Source of the DNA: Acidobacteriota bacterium
Lineage (GTDB): Bacteria; Acidobacteriota; Terriglobia; Terriglobales; Acidobacteriaceae
Assembly: GCA_018268895.1 (NCBI GenBank)
Contig: JAFDVP010000001.1
Span: 1,488,001-1,552,000, forward strand
Length of the DNA stretch: 64,000 bases
Reading direction: 5' to 3'
The notes beneath the pieces were generated by a model, which was not told the DNA's origin, did no database searches, and saw only the letters and a list, made by a program, of their open reading frames with translations. Below, piece by piece: positions 35,198 through 44,742 of this stretch. Made by a program: the position numbers and the translations under genes. Each line of letters opens with the position of its first letter. The first letter of the stretch is position 1.

Positions 35198-36988
35198 GTG
35201 AAGACGTTTCTCTCCGTTGTCTCCTTCGTTGCCGTCGGCAGCTTTTCCCTCTTTGCGCAGCAGGCGCCCCCGGCAGCAGCGCCGGTGCAGCAGACGGTGG
35301 CCGCGCGCAGCAAGGCGCTATCCGCGATCTTCAGCGACATATGGGAAGACCGGATGAAGCACTCGCCCGAGTATGCCTCGGCGCTCGGCGACAAGCGCTA
35401 CAACGACCAACTCAGCGACTACTCCGTGCAGGAGGTGAACGCTTCGCTGGCTCGCGGGCGTGTGTTTCTGGAACGGCTGGGGGAGATCGACGTCACGGGC
35501 CTGGCCTCACAGGAGGTCCTGTCGCGCGACCTGATGGTGCGCGAGTTGACCGACGAGCAGGAGGGCGCCCGCTTCAAGGAGTGGGAGATGCCGGTGAACC
35601 AGTTCTCCGGCTTTCACACCGACCTGCCGCGCATGGTCGACGACCTCTCGTTCGAGACGGTCAAGGACTACGATGACTACATCGCGCGGCTGAAGAAGAT
35701 TCCTACGGTCTTCTCGCAGAACATGACCAACATGCAGTTGGGCATGGACGAGCATCGCGTCCCCCCGGCCTATCTTCTGGAGAAGGTCGTCGCGCAGACC
35801 GAGGCGCTGGCGGTGCAGAAGCCGGCGGACAGCCCGTTTGCGCGTCCGCTGAAGAAGTTTCCGGCAGCCATCAGCACGGCCGACCAGAAGCGCATCTCCA
35901 ACGAGGTGCTGGAGGCGATCGGGACCGATGTGCTGCCGATGTATCAGCGGTTCGCGAAGTTCCTGAAGGTGCAGTACGTGCCAGCCGGACGGAAGGACCC
36001 AGGCGCGTGGGCGCTGCCGGACGGCGATGCTTACTATGCTTTCCGCGTTCGCCAGAGCACGACGACGAACAAGACGCCTGCGGAGATTCACCAGATCGGC
36101 CTCGATGAGGTGAAGCGCGACGAGGCGGAGATGCTCGTGATCGTCAAGAAGCTCGGCTTCGCGGACATCAAGAGCTTCAGCGCGGCGTTGAAGACGAATC
36201 CAAAGGAGCATCCGGCTTCGGCCGAGGCGCTGCTGGACGCCTACAAGGGCTACATCGCGCAGATGGAGCCGAAGCTTCCGGGACTGTTTGGCACGCTGCC
36301 CAAGGCGAAGCTTGAGGTGGTGCCGGTGCCTGCGTTCATTGCGAAGGACCAGGCTGCGGCATATTACAACCCGCCAAGCCTCGATGGGAAGCGTCCCGGC
36401 CGCGTCTACATCAACACCTACAACGCGACCGAGCGGTCGCTTGCTCCGGTGGAGACGGTGGCGTATCACGAGGGCGTCCCGGGGCACCATCTGCAGATTG
36501 CGATCTCGCAGGAGCTGACGGGGCTTCCACAGTTCCGCAAGAACTCCTACTACACCGCGTACACCGAGGGATGGGGACTGTATAGCGAGCGGCTCGGCAA
36601 GGAGATCGGCTTCTTTCAGGACCCGTACAGCGACTACGGCCGGCTGGAGGGCGACATCTGGCGCGCAATTCGTCTCGTAGTCGACACGGGCGTACACTCG
36701 CAACACTGGACACGACAGCAGATGGTGGACTTCTTTCACGATCACTCGTCGATCGACGAGACGAACGTGCAGGCCGAGGTCGACCGCTACATCGCATGGC
36801 CGGGGCAGGCGCTTGGCTACAAGATGGGCCAGTTGAAGATCCTGGAGCTGCGGAAGAAGGCTGAGACGGCGCTGGGGCCGAAGTTCGACCTCAGGGCGTT
36901 TCACGATGTCGTGCTGGACTCGGGCGCACTGCCGCTGGACGTTCTGGAGCATCAGGTGGACGTCTGGATCGCGGCGCAGAAGAAATAG
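35198..36988 (+). CDS. DUF885-family secreted zinc-peptidase-like protein
   Basis: A 596-residue exported protein. The GTG at 35198 follows TTTGAGGTGCCT and starts a signal peptide (KTFLSVVSFVAVGSFSLFAQ); a GTG 18 bp upstream is less likely. The DUF885 domain has the metal motif HEGVPGHHL (from His424), the conserved YTEGWGLYSE about 30 residues later, RAIRLVVDTGVH, and a C-terminal YIAWPGQALGYKMGQLKILEL. These motifs resemble gluzincin peptidases, so a periplasmic metallopeptidase is likely. Substrate unknown. proC follows 27 bp later. Confidence 0.9.
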   Translation: MKTFLSVVSFVAVGSFSLFAQQAPPAAAPVQQTVAARSKALSAIFSDIWEDRMKHSPEYASALGDKRYNDQLSDYSVQEVNASLARGRVFLERLGEIDVTGLASQEVLSRDLMVRELTDEQEGARFKEWEMPVNQFSGFHTDLPRMVDDLSFETVKDYDDYIARLKKIPTVFSQNMTNMQLGMDEHRVPPAYLLEKVVAQTEALAVQKPADSPFARPLKKFPAAISTADQKRISNEVLEAIGTDVLPMYQRFAKFLKVQYVPAGRKDPGAWALPDGDAYYAFRVRQSTTTNKTPAEIHQIGLDEVKRDEAEMLVIVKKLGFADIKSFSAALKTNPKEHPASAEALLDAYKGYIAQMEPKLPGLFGTLPKAKLEVVPVPAFIAKDQAAAYYNPPSLDGKRPGRVYINTYNATERSLAPVETVAYHEGVPGHHLQIAISQELTGLPQFRKNSYYTAYTEGWGLYSERLGKEIGFFQDPYSDYGRLEGDIWRAIRLVVDTGVHSQHWTRQQMVDFFHDHSSIDETNVQAEVDRYIAWPGQALGYKMGQLKILELRKKAETALGPKFDLRAFHDVVLDSGALPLDVLEHQVDVWIAAQKK

Positions 36989-37015
36989 TCTCGAGCGGTC
37001 TGATAGCCTTTTGAG

Positions 37016-37870
37016 ATGAGCGAGGAAACGTACGAAATCGTTGCACCGGCCCCGGCGCTTCCGGGAGTCCGCGTCGCCATTCTCGGAACAGGCAAGATGG
37101 GCGGCATTTTGCTGCAAGCCTTCCTGAAGAACAATCTGCTGTCGCAGGAGCAGCTCTTTGCCACGGTGCGTCACCCTGATCGCGCGCAGGCGCTGTCGGT
37201 ACAGTTCGGCGTCGAGGTGACGACGGACAACCTGGCCGCGGCGCAACAGGCGGACGTGATTCTGCTAGGCGTGAAGCCCATCCAGGTGCCCGCGCTGATC
37301 GAAGAGATCAAGCCCGCGCTGACGCCCAAGAAGATGCTGCTCTCCTTCGCCGCGTCGGTGAATACGCGCAGCATCGAAGACGCGGCGGGCTGCGAGCTTG
37401 CGGCGGTCCGCGCCATGCCCAATACGCCGGCGACGCTCGCGGCGGGAATCACGGCGCTGTGTGCGGGCCGGTTTGTCTCCGCCGAGCAGATGGCGATCGC
37501 GCAGAAGATCTTTCACACGGTCGGGCGCACGGTGGTGGTCGATGAGAAGCACATGGACGCGGTGACGGGACTTTCGGGCTCAGGGCCTGCATTCATCTAC
37601 ATCATCATCGAGGCGCTGGCAGAGGCGGGCGTCAACGTCGGCCTGCCGCGCGACGTGGCGACGCTGTTAGCGGCACAGACGACGCTGGGCTCCGCACGCA
37701 TGGTACTCGAGACGGGCTATCACCCGGCTCTGCTGAAGGACGCCGTGACGACTCCCGCAGGCTGCACGGTCGACGGCATCCTCGAGCTGGAAGAGGGCGG
37801 GTTGCGCGTCACGCTCATCAAGGCGGTCAAGCGCGCCACTCAGCGGGCAAAGGAGCTCGCCAGCGGATAG
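37016..37870 (+). CDS. proC: Pyrroline-5-carboxylate reductase
   Basis: A 284-residue enzyme performing the last step of proline synthesis. It shows the Rossmann start (VAILGTGKMGGILLQAF), ILGVKPIQVPALIEEI, the substrate region RAMPNTPATLAAGITAL, and the C-terminal motif VTGLSGSGPAFIYIIIEALA, TTPAGCTVDGILELEEGG. It lies 27 bp after the DUF885 gene on the same strand and ends at a hairpin terminator. Confidence 0.96.
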   Translation: MSEETYEIVAPAPALPGVRVAILGTGKMGGILLQAFLKNNLLSQEQLFATVRHPDRAQALSVQFGVEVTTDNLAAAQQADVILLGVKPIQVPALIEEIKPALTPKKMLLSFAASVNTRSIEDAAGCELAAVRAMPNTPATLAAGITALCAGRFVSAEQMAIAQKIFHTVGRTVVVDEKHMDAVTGLSGSGPAFIYIIIEALAEAGVNVGLPRDVATLLAAQTTLGSARMVLETGYHPALLKDAVTTPAGCTVDGILELEEGGLRVTLIKAVKRATQRAKELASG

Positions 37871-37895
37871 GCCACGCGACACGGCAGCACGGCAT

Positions 37896-37928
37896 GAGAC
37901 GCGGCCGCCTTCACAGGCTCCGCGTCTC
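37896..37928 (+). terminator. Terminator after proC
   Basis: The outer stem GAGACGCGG/CCGCGTCTC and inner stem GCCT/AGGC form a bulged hairpin followed by TTTCGC, just before the ctaA gene. Confidence 0.65.
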
Positions 37929-37954
37929 TTTCGCAAGAGACATAGAATAGAAAT

Positions 37955-38896
37955 ATGGCGGCGATACCGGCGGTTCCGACGAAGCGTCCCTCAGGCGCGC
38001 TGAAGGCGTTTGCGTGGGGGGTGGTGGGCTACAACATCCTGGTGATCCTCTGGGGAGCAGTGGTACGTGCGACAGGTTCTGGCGCAGGGTGCGGCGACCG
38101 CTGGCCGCTTTGCAACGGAGACTTTTTTCCGCACCATCCACGGCTGGCCACCATCATCGAGTTTGCGCATCGCTCGATGAGCGGAGTCGCGACGGCGCTG
38201 ATCGTGGCACTTGCCGTGTGGGCCTTCCGCGCTACCAGCCGCGGCGACAGGACGCGTCGGTCCGTGCTGGCCTCGGTATTTTTTCTGGTGACAGAAGCCC
38301 TGCTCGGAGCGGCGCTGGTACTCGGCGGATACGTCGAACACAACATCTCGACGGCGCGCGTGGTGATGCAGTCGATCCATTTCACGAACACGATGCTGCT
38401 GCTCGGCGCACTGGGGCTGACGGCGTGGTGGCTGAGCACCGCAGCACAGCCTGAACGTTCTCTGCGCCACAACAGGACGCAGGTGTGGCCGGCGTGGATC
38501 GCCGTGGTCACGACGATGGTCGTCGGTGCGACGGGAGCGGTTGCGGCGCTGGCCGACACACTGTTCCCTTCTCCATCGCTCAGGGCTGCACTGGAGGCGG
38601 ACTTCGCGGCGACGGCTCCGCTGCTGGTGCGTATGCGGTGGATGCATCCGGCGGCAGCGATCATCAGCCTCTGCTGCGTGCTGTGGATCGTGGTGCGTGT
38701 TCGATCGAATCTGGCATGGACTGTAGTGGGACTGTTGGGGCTGCAACTGGTTCTGGGAGTCGCGGACGTGCTTCTGCTGGCACCGACGTGGATGCAGATA
38801 CTGCACCTGCTCGGAGCGGACCTCTATTGGATCGCACTGGTCGCTCTGGCGTCGGAGTTGGTCTGGCCACAGCGAAACTCAGAAGCCATTGCCTGA
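37955..38896 (+). CDS. ctaA: CtaA/Cox15-type heme A synthase
   Basis: A 313-residue integral membrane protein with about eight TM helices. It carries the family's conserved N-terminal VVRATGSGAGCGDRWPLCNG with two Cys, and His-containing helices FAHRSMSGV, MQSIHFTNTML, RMRWMHPAAAI and LHLLGADLYW that bind the two hemes. The enzyme oxidises the heme O methyl to formyl heme A for cytochrome oxidase. No ctaB or cox genes are in the window. Confidence 0.94.
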   Translation: MAAIPAVPTKRPSGALKAFAWGVVGYNILVILWGAVVRATGSGAGCGDRWPLCNGDFFPHHPRLATIIEFAHRSMSGVATALIVALAVWAFRATSRGDRTRRSVLASVFFLVTEALLGAALVLGGYVEHNISTARVVMQSIHFTNTMLLLGALGLTAWWLSTAAQPERSLRHNRTQVWPAWIAVVTTMVVGATGAVAALADTLFPSPSLRAALEADFAATAPLLVRMRWMHPAAAIISLCCVLWIVVRVRSNLAWTVVGLLGLQLVLGVADVLLLAPTWMQILHLLGADLYWIALVALASELVWPQRNSEAIA

Positions 38897-38956
38897 TCGC
38901 CGACACAAGAGATTCTCTACGACGAGGGTCTCTTCACTACAGCCTGCATTCATGTT

Positions 38957-39307
38957 CTATGGCTTGCCTTGAACTTTGTCGACTGCGTTCTTCGTCGCAT
39001 CGGAGGTCTTGTGATAGGCCTTCTTCGTGCCGTCTGCCGTCTTATCGGCAACCTTCTCGGTGCCATCGGCGGTCTTGTGGTAGGCCTTCTTTGTTCCCGC
39101 CGCTGTCTTGTCGTAGGCCTTCTCCGTGCTCCTGGTGGTCTTGTGATACGCCTTCTTCGTATCTTGGGTGACGTCGTGGGCGGTATCCTTTGTGGCCGTC
39201 TTCGTGTCGTGTCCGACCTTGTCCAAGTCCTTCTTGACATCCTGAGCGATCGCTCCCGTGGCAAGAGAAGCCAACAGGACAACAGAGCCAAACTGTACAA
39301 AACGCAT
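38957..39307 (-). CDS. Exported LEA-like 11-residue repeat protein
   Basis: A 116-residue protein from the ATG at 39307 (GGAG upstream), with a signal peptide ending ATGAIAQ. The mature chain is Lys/Thr/Ala/Asp-rich. Residues 49-114 are six near-identical 11-mers, for example DTKKAYHKTTR, STEKAYDKTAA, GTKKAYHKTAD and GTEKVADKTAD. This period and composition match group 3 LEA proteins, which fold into amphipathic helices on drying and protect membranes or proteins. Here the protein would act in the periplasm. It is divergent from ppk1. Confidence 0.85.
   Translation of the reverse strand: MRFVQFGSVVLLASLATGAIAQDVKKDLDKVGHDTKTATKDTAHDVTQDTKKAYHKTTRSTEKAYDKTAAGTKKAYHKTADGTEKVADKTADGTKKAYHKTSDATKNAVDKVQGKP
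38966..39163 (-). repeat. Six tandem 33-bp imperfect repeats encoding LEA-like 11-mers
   Basis: Coding tandem repeats with a 33-bp period and a recurrent AAGAAGGCCTAC...AAGAC core on the minus strand. The repeated unit is visible at DNA and protein level. Confidence 0.85.
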
Positions 39308-39467
39308 TTTTATCTCCTGCGGTGCCTGTAACCGGGCACGTAAAGTAATTTGGGTTCGTAGAGGATAGCAGCCTGCATTGCGGTATGCCACCACTGCAGG
39401 AATCGCGGCGGGCAGGATGCAAGTTCACGCAACGGTGAGGGAAAGTACGATAAGCTCTTAGTCCTGT

Positions 39468-41630
39468 ATGAGTGCCGACAGAAACACGGCAACCGTTGCC
39501 GCACGCAGCAGAAAGAAAACCCAGCCCCGGAAGACTGTCAAAGCTTCTGTGGACGAAGCCGAAAGCCGTTTTCTGAACCGCGACGAATCCTGGCTGAAGT
39601 TCAATCAGAGAGTTCTCGAAGAGGCTGAAGACCCGGCGAATCCACTGATGGAGCGGGTAAAGTTTCTCGCCATTACCGCAAGCAATCTCGATGAGTTTTT
39701 CGAGATTCGCATTGCCGGAACTTTGCAGCGTATCGAGGATGGCTACAATCAGCCACAACCCCTCGATGAAGGTGGACTGACGCCACAGCAGCGGCTTGAC
39801 CGCCTGAGCGAGCAATTGGTGCGCTTTGTCAAAGCACAGTATGTCTGCTGGAATGAACACCTGCTTCCAGCCATGTCTGCAGAGAAAATTCGCGTACTGT
39901 GCTGGGAGGAGCTAAGTGACGCAGCACGCGACCACGCGTTGGATTTCTACTCGTCTGAGGTCGACCCGCTGCTGACTCCGGTGACGATCGATCCCTCGCA
40001 CCCCTTTCCCCGCGTGCTGAACAAAGCGCTGTGCCTGGCGTTGCTGCTGAAGCGCAAGCGCAGGCTAAATGGCTCCAAAACAGCGCCCGCTTCGCTTGGA
40101 GTCGTGACGATTCCCCGGGCGCTGCCGCGTCTGATCGCTCTGCCGAGCGATGAAGGCCGGACTGACTTCATCATGCTGCACGAGCTGATCGAATCGCAGG
40201 TGGAGAGAATGTTTCGCGGCTATGAGGTGCTCTCGCGCGCACCCTTCCGGGTCACACGCAATAGCAATCTTTATATGCAGGAGGAGGAGTCGCGGTCCGT
40301 ACTGGAGAGCGTACGCACTGAGCTGCACAACCGCCGCAAAGGCGATGCCGTACGGCTCGAGATTGAAAGCTCCGCGACCGATGAGATCGTCGAACGGCTG
40401 CGGGTGAACTTCGAGCTTGATCCCTGGCAAGTCTTTAAGACCGACGGCCCCGTCAACCTCTCGCGGCTGATGAATATGTATTCCGAGGTCAAACGACCGG
40501 CGCTGAAGTATCCCCCTTTCTCCGGCTCCGAGCTAAAACTCAACAAGAAGTCGAAGGACATCTTCGACGAGCTGCGCACAAGAGACATCATGCTTCACCA
40601 TCCCTTCGATTCCTACACAACGGTTGAAGGATTTATCGAAGCGGGCGCGGAAGATCCAAATGTTATTTCGATGAAGCAGACGCTCTACCGCACCAGCAAG
40701 GACTCGCCGATCTTTCGCGCACTGATCGAAGCCGCACAGAGTAAAGATGTCACAGTAGTGGTCGAGTTGATGGCGCGTTTCGATGAAGACTCGAACATTC
40801 GGTGGGCGCGCGAGCTGGAAGACGCCGGGGTCGGCGTTTTCCACGGGATCTTTGGCCTCAAGACACACTGCAAACTTGCCTTGCTTGTCCGTCGCGACCC
40901 CGATGGAGTAGTACGCCGCTATGCTCACCTTGGGACCGGCAACTATAACCCCGTCACAGCGCGGTTCTACACCGACATCAGCCTGCTCACGTCGAATCGC
41001 GATCTGACACTGGGGGTCCAGCGGGTCTTCAATTACCTAACGGCAGAGACTGATTCAGAATCCTACGGTCCCCTGCTGGTCGCGCCGCTCACCCTCGCCG
41101 ACCGGCTGGTTGGGTTGATCGATCGCGAGGCGGAGCATGCTCGGGCAGGAAGGCCCGCGTCCATCATCGCCAAGATGAATGGGCTGCTTGACCGGCGAAC
41201 GATTGAGGCGCTCTATGCCGCCTCACAAGCCGGAGTTGAGATCGACCTGATCGTACGTGGCATGTGCTCTTTGCGTCCTGGAATCAAGGGCCTCAGCGAA
41301 CGCATCCGCGTGCGCAGTATCGTTGGCAGATTTCTGGAACACAGCCGCATCTTCAGTTTCGCCAACAGCGGCGATGAGGAGATCTACTGTGGAAGCGCCG
41401 ACTGGATGCCCCGCAACCTTGTAGAGCGTTGCGAGGTGGTCTTCCCCGTGGCGGAGCCGGAGCTCAAAAAGCGCCTCCGGGACGAGATACTGAAGTCGTA
41501 CCTGAAGGACAATGTAAAGGCGCGCCTCCTACAATCTGATGGCGAGTACATCAGGGCTCCTCGAACAGGAGCTCCCTTCAGTACTCAGGATTACCTGATG
41601 GAAAAGGCGATGGATACCCTTACAAAGTAA
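39468..41630 (+). CDS. ppk1: Polyphosphate kinase 1
   Basis: A 720-residue enzyme making polyphosphate from ATP. It opens with FLNRDESWLKFNQRVLEEAE and SNLDEFFEIRIAG. The two phospholipase-D-like C-terminal halves include the catalytic His487 in RRYAHLGTGNYNP and DDRTIE-like GLLDRRTIEALY, and it ends with RNLVERCEVVFPVAEPELK. It has normal length and is probably monocistronic, since it is flanked by a divergent gene and a terminator. Confidence 0.97.
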   Translation: MSADRNTATVAARSRKKTQPRKTVKASVDEAESRFLNRDESWLKFNQRVLEEAEDPANPLMERVKFLAITASNLDEFFEIRIAGTLQRIEDGYNQPQPLDEGGLTPQQRLDRLSEQLVRFVKAQYVCWNEHLLPAMSAEKIRVLCWEELSDAARDHALDFYSSEVDPLLTPVTIDPSHPFPRVLNKALCLALLLKRKRRLNGSKTAPASLGVVTIPRALPRLIALPSDEGRTDFIMLHELIESQVERMFRGYEVLSRAPFRVTRNSNLYMQEEESRSVLESVRTELHNRRKGDAVRLEIESSATDEIVERLRVNFELDPWQVFKTDGPVNLSRLMNMYSEVKRPALKYPPFSGSELKLNKKSKDIFDELRTRDIMLHHPFDSYTTVEGFIEAGAEDPNVISMKQTLYRTSKDSPIFRALIEAAQSKDVTVVVELMARFDEDSNIRWARELEDAGVGVFHGIFGLKTHCKLALLVRRDPDGVVRRYAHLGTGNYNPVTARFYTDISLLTSNRDLTLGVQRVFNYLTAETDSESYGPLLVAPLTLADRLVGLIDREAEHARAGRPASIIAKMNGLLDRRTIEALYAASQAGVEIDLIVRGMCSLRPGIKGLSERIRVRSIVGRFLEHSRIFSFANSGDEEIYCGSADWMPRNLVERCEVVFPVAEPELKKRLRDEILKSYLKDNVKARLLQSDGEYIRAPRTGAPFSTQDYLMEKAMDTLTK

Positions 41631-41655
41631 AGGGCGGCGATTATCCGCCGCCCTT
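41630..41655. terminator. Hairpin between ppk1 and the convergent S53 peptidase gene
   Basis: A perfect 10-bp stem (AAGGGCGGCG with CGCCGCCCTT) and a 6-nt loop. The minus-strand exit reads TTTACTTTG, so it probably serves the S53 gene better than ppk1. Confidence 0.7.
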
Positions 41656-41680
41656 CCACTCCAAATGCCCTTTAGAACAA

Positions 41681-44542
41681 CTACTGAACCTTATATGTAA
41701 GAACGATGCTATGAATACGGGTCGCCGTGGTCGTACCAGCCTGTCCAGTCGCGGTGATTGTAACGTTGTACGTTCCCCGGGCCGCTGGCGTCGTTGTTGT
41801 CCCGCTTCCCCCGGAGCCGGAGGAAGACGAACCGGAGTTCCCACTACCGCATCCGCTTGCGGTCATGAATACTGCGGACAACATGAGCGCGAACAGCGTT
41901 CCCATCCATCGGCGGCGCGGAACCGCAATCAGTAGAAGACCTGCGAGGGTAACACCCGACCCTGCCGCATACCATGGGGTCATGCCCTGCGGCCTGTGGC
42001 TTCTCGATTTCTGCCCTTGAATGGCTGCTGAGGTCGCCGGCACCGTTGCCGTAAGCACGAACTGAGTTGTAACCGCGCCAGAGGATGAAGTAATCGTCAC
42101 TGGCTTCACGGAAAATGAAGTGCCCAGCGCGGTGCCGGTATCGACATTCGCGGTAAGGTTCACGTTCCCGGTAAAGCCTGCCGTCGGCGTGATCGTAAGC
42201 GTCACGGCAGAGGCCGCGCTGCCGGTCGCAACGCTCGTTGTCGCTACGCACGGCGTGATCGAAAAGTCCGGTGAGCTCGTCGACACGACATCAATCTGTG
42301 TAAGGATCCCGGTATTCGAGGTATTCGTCTGCAATGCTCCCTTTGAGCTGGAGAATGTTGCATCGCCGGAGTAGACCGCGCTGACATTATGCGCACCCGA
42401 GGTCAGTTGCGTTGTATCGAGCGTGAGCGTCGCCGTACCGCCGCTGAGTGCAACAGGACTTCCCACTTTGCCGTTATCGGCGTAGAGCTGGACCGTCCCT
42501 GTGGGCATCGAAGTTGAGGACCCCGCGCTCGCAACCGTCACACTGAAAGCGTAATTCGTCGACGTCAAACCGCAGGTTGCATTTGACGTTGTGATGGTGG
42601 TTGTTGAAGACTGCGTGGTTGCAACAGCCCCTATCGGAGTTACCTGCGACCAATACTGCAACAAGGCTGTCGTATCAAGCGATCCCAGGCCGGTTGCCTG
42701 GTCATACCCCTGTGCTGCGGTAAAGCCAATCGGCAGTCCCTGCGAACAGTTTGGCGTTCCCTGTATGCAGGGAACCGAGTTGTTTCCCTGCGTGATGTCA
42801 TGGAAGACATTGTTGTAGTAGGTACTGTTCAGGATGCCGTAGAGCATCGGGTTAACGTTCCCCAATCCTCCCGTACCCAGCTTCTGCTCCAACAGGGCCA
42901 ACATACCCGCAAACGACGGTGCAGCAGCAGATGTTCCGCCAACAACGTTGTAAACACCCGACGAACTCGTGAACCCATTCACACAGGAGCTTTGCGCGCA
43001 GACGATATAGGGGTCGTGGCTCGCCGCAGCCGTAAGCGAGATGTCAGGCGTGTCGCGCGCCGCATCGTTGGGCACTCCCATACCTGTCTGCCAGGATGGC
43101 TTGGCGAAGAATGCGCTTGCTCCGCCGCCGCCAGCGCCGCCGGCCGTCAGCCCTGTGGTGCTGGAGGTCTCATTCCACGGAGATTCAGGTATATAGCTCT
43201 TGGCCGATCCGGTATAGCTATTTGACCCATTCGAAGAGTTCGAGGAGTTCCAATACTGGCTTGAATTGCCGACATCGCCGCTAAACATCGTTCCACCGGT
43301 GCCAGTCACAAACGGCGAGCTGGAGGGAAAATCAACTGCCAAACCTTGGCTGGCAAGCCCGCCCGAATCGCAGTCCGTTGCTCCTGAATCTCCCGACGCC
43401 GCAACTACCGTTATTCCCTGGGCGTTCGCCTGCTGTAGCGTCAGATTCAAGGTATTGATGCTCGCCTGCCCCCACAACGATTCGCAGTTGCCATAACTGA
43501 TCGAAATAATGGAAGCTGCGACACTCGAATTATTCGAGACAGCATAGATCAACGCGTCGTCGACATCGGTCGTGCTGCTGTTGCCTACCGTTACAAATTT
43601 AATCGTCGCATTAGGAGCTACCGCGCCTGACCACTCAACATCAAGCATTGACTCAAGCAAATCACCCGAAGACCTCGTTCCAGCCCGATACCCGGTCGCC
43701 TGTACGATCTGAGGTGGGTTCGTAGGGAGCCCCGACAGTGAGCGGAATGTTGCTACGTCGCTAAGGCTGATATCCGTTCGCCCGACAACCGCGATCGTAA
43801 TGCCGCTTCCATTAATCGACTGCGAAAGCAGCGGCCCTAAATTGTAGATTGCGAAGAAATCGCCCGGGGCCAGGTAATGGTTTCCGGTTGCAGGCGAGGT
43901 AATCATTGGTCGCACCGCGGCGTGACCACGCAGCTTGAAGTCGTTCAGGCCTCTCACCCCCGCAACGATATTCGCAATTGCCGCAGGAAGCTCCGGGTCA
44001 CTCACATTGGCGATATGCCTTTCACCGTTCTCCGAGAAGGCGTGGATCTGCGTTTTGAAGGCACTCTCTACCTGGCCGATTGAGCCGCTCACCGTCACAT
44101 AATTCATGCTCGGCGAAACGGAAGTTATGGCCAGCCCCTTCCCCTGGAGCCACCCTTTCACCTTCTCCATGTCGGAGCTTGAGATACCAAACCGTGCGCC
44201 GAATTGCTGCGGGGTGAGCCACTTGTGATACTGCGGCGAACTGGGGTTCTGCTGATCGGCAAGCAGTTGGGTCAGATTGCTTTGCTGAGCATCGGTCAAA
44301 CCAAAATAAATCGTCACTGAAGAGAGCTCGGTATCCGCCGGCGCTTCGCCTAAGTCCGTTGCAAGACGCACCCTGGGCGAAACCGTTCTGCCGACCGGCG
44401 CGCGGTTGCCATCGTCCACGGCAATTTTAATTCGATTGGCCTGAGCGCCATAGAGCCATTGAGCCGATGCCCCCATAAGCAAAACAGCGAGGACAGTAAT
44501 GCGAGAGACGACACGTGAGCTGATAGACATTTTCCTACTCAA
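41681..44542 (-). CDS. Secreted S53-family (pro-kumamolisin) serine-carboxyl peptidase
   Basis: A 953-residue exported protein. After the signal peptide, the Pro-kumamolisin activation domain spans about 45-205 (SPQYHKWLTPQQFGARFG). The peptidase domain spans about 215-650 with Glu297 and Asp301 (ESMLDVEW), the oxyanion Asp385 (SGDSGATDCD), Ser538 (GGTSAAAPSFAG) and a C-terminal calcium-site region (DITQGNN ... QATGLGSLD). An Ig-like repeat follows (GTVQLYADNGKVGSPVALSG). The end has two hydrophobic helices separated by PRRRW, a GCGSG motif, a Ser/Gly linker and a short beta domain. Family members are acid-active extracellular endopeptidases. Its neighbour upstream is a degenerate homologue. 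Confidence 0.93.
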   Translation of the reverse strand: MSRKMSISSRVVSRITVLAVLLMGASAQWLYGAQANRIKIAVDDGNRAPVGRTVSPRVRLATDLGEAPADTELSSVTIYFGLTDAQQSNLTQLLADQQNPSSPQYHKWLTPQQFGARFGISSSDMEKVKGWLQGKGLAITSVSPSMNYVTVSGSIGQVESAFKTQIHAFSENGERHIANVSDPELPAAIANIVAGVRGLNDFKLRGHAAVRPMITSPATGNHYLAPGDFFAIYNLGPLLSQSINGSGITIAVVGRTDISLSDVATFRSLSGLPTNPPQIVQATGYRAGTRSSGDLLESMLDVEWSGAVAPNATIKFVTVGNSSTTDVDDALIYAVSNNSSVAASIISISYGNCESLWGQASINTLNLTLQQANAQGITVVAASGDSGATDCDSGGLASQGLAVDFPSSSPFVTGTGGTMFSGDVGNSSQYWNSSNSSNGSNSYTGSAKSYIPESPWNETSSTTGLTAGGAGGGGASAFFAKPSWQTGMGVPNDAARDTPDISLTAAASHDPYIVCAQSSCVNGFTSSSGVYNVVGGTSAAAPSFAGMLALLEQKLGTGGLGNVNPMLYGILNSTYYNNVFHDITQGNNSVPCIQGTPNCSQGLPIGFTAAQGYDQATGLGSLDTTALLQYWSQVTPIGAVATTQSSTTTITTSNATCGLTSTNYAFSVTVASAGSSTSMPTGTVQLYADNGKVGSPVALSGGTATLTLDTTQLTSGAHNVSAVYSGDATFSSSKGALQTNTSNTGILTQIDVVSTSSPDFSITPCVATTSVATGSAASAVTLTITPTAGFTGNVNLTANVDTGTALGTSFSVKPVTITSSSGAVTTQFVLTATVPATSAAIQGQKSRSHRPQGMTPWYAAGSGVTLAGLLLIAVPRRRWMGTLFALMLSAVFMTASGCGSGNSGSSSSGSGGSGTTTTPAARGTYNVTITATGQAGTTTATRIHSIVLTYKVQ

Positions 44543-44742
44543 GAACCCAAGTTTATACGGCGCTGCGTTTATGCCTCAAAGAATCGATTGGGCTGCCCTC
44601 CTGATGGCCGCCTGTACGTGAAGAGAAACACCTGGTTAGACCAGAGACCCCGGAAAAGGTTTCGGTTCGAAAAAATGCAATACGCACGCAACGAATCGAA
44701 CGCTCTATTGCTAGACGAGGCTTTCACGCGTCAGGACGCACT
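44543..44742. other. Intergenic region between the two S53-type genes
   Basis: About 200 bp with no gene and no convincing hairpin. It presumably carries the promoter of the downstream S53 gene, but I could not identify it. Confidence 0.4.

Noticed and set aside
35507..37246. 579-codon minus-strand open frame across the DUF885 and proC genes
   Set aside because: It spans two well-supported plus-strand genes and gives an Arg/Leu/His-rich protein without domains, typical of an antisense artefact in high-GC DNA.
38966..39163. CRISPR-like regular repeats
   Set aside because: The 33-bp units are in-frame coding repeats without spacers and encode LEA-like 11-mers.
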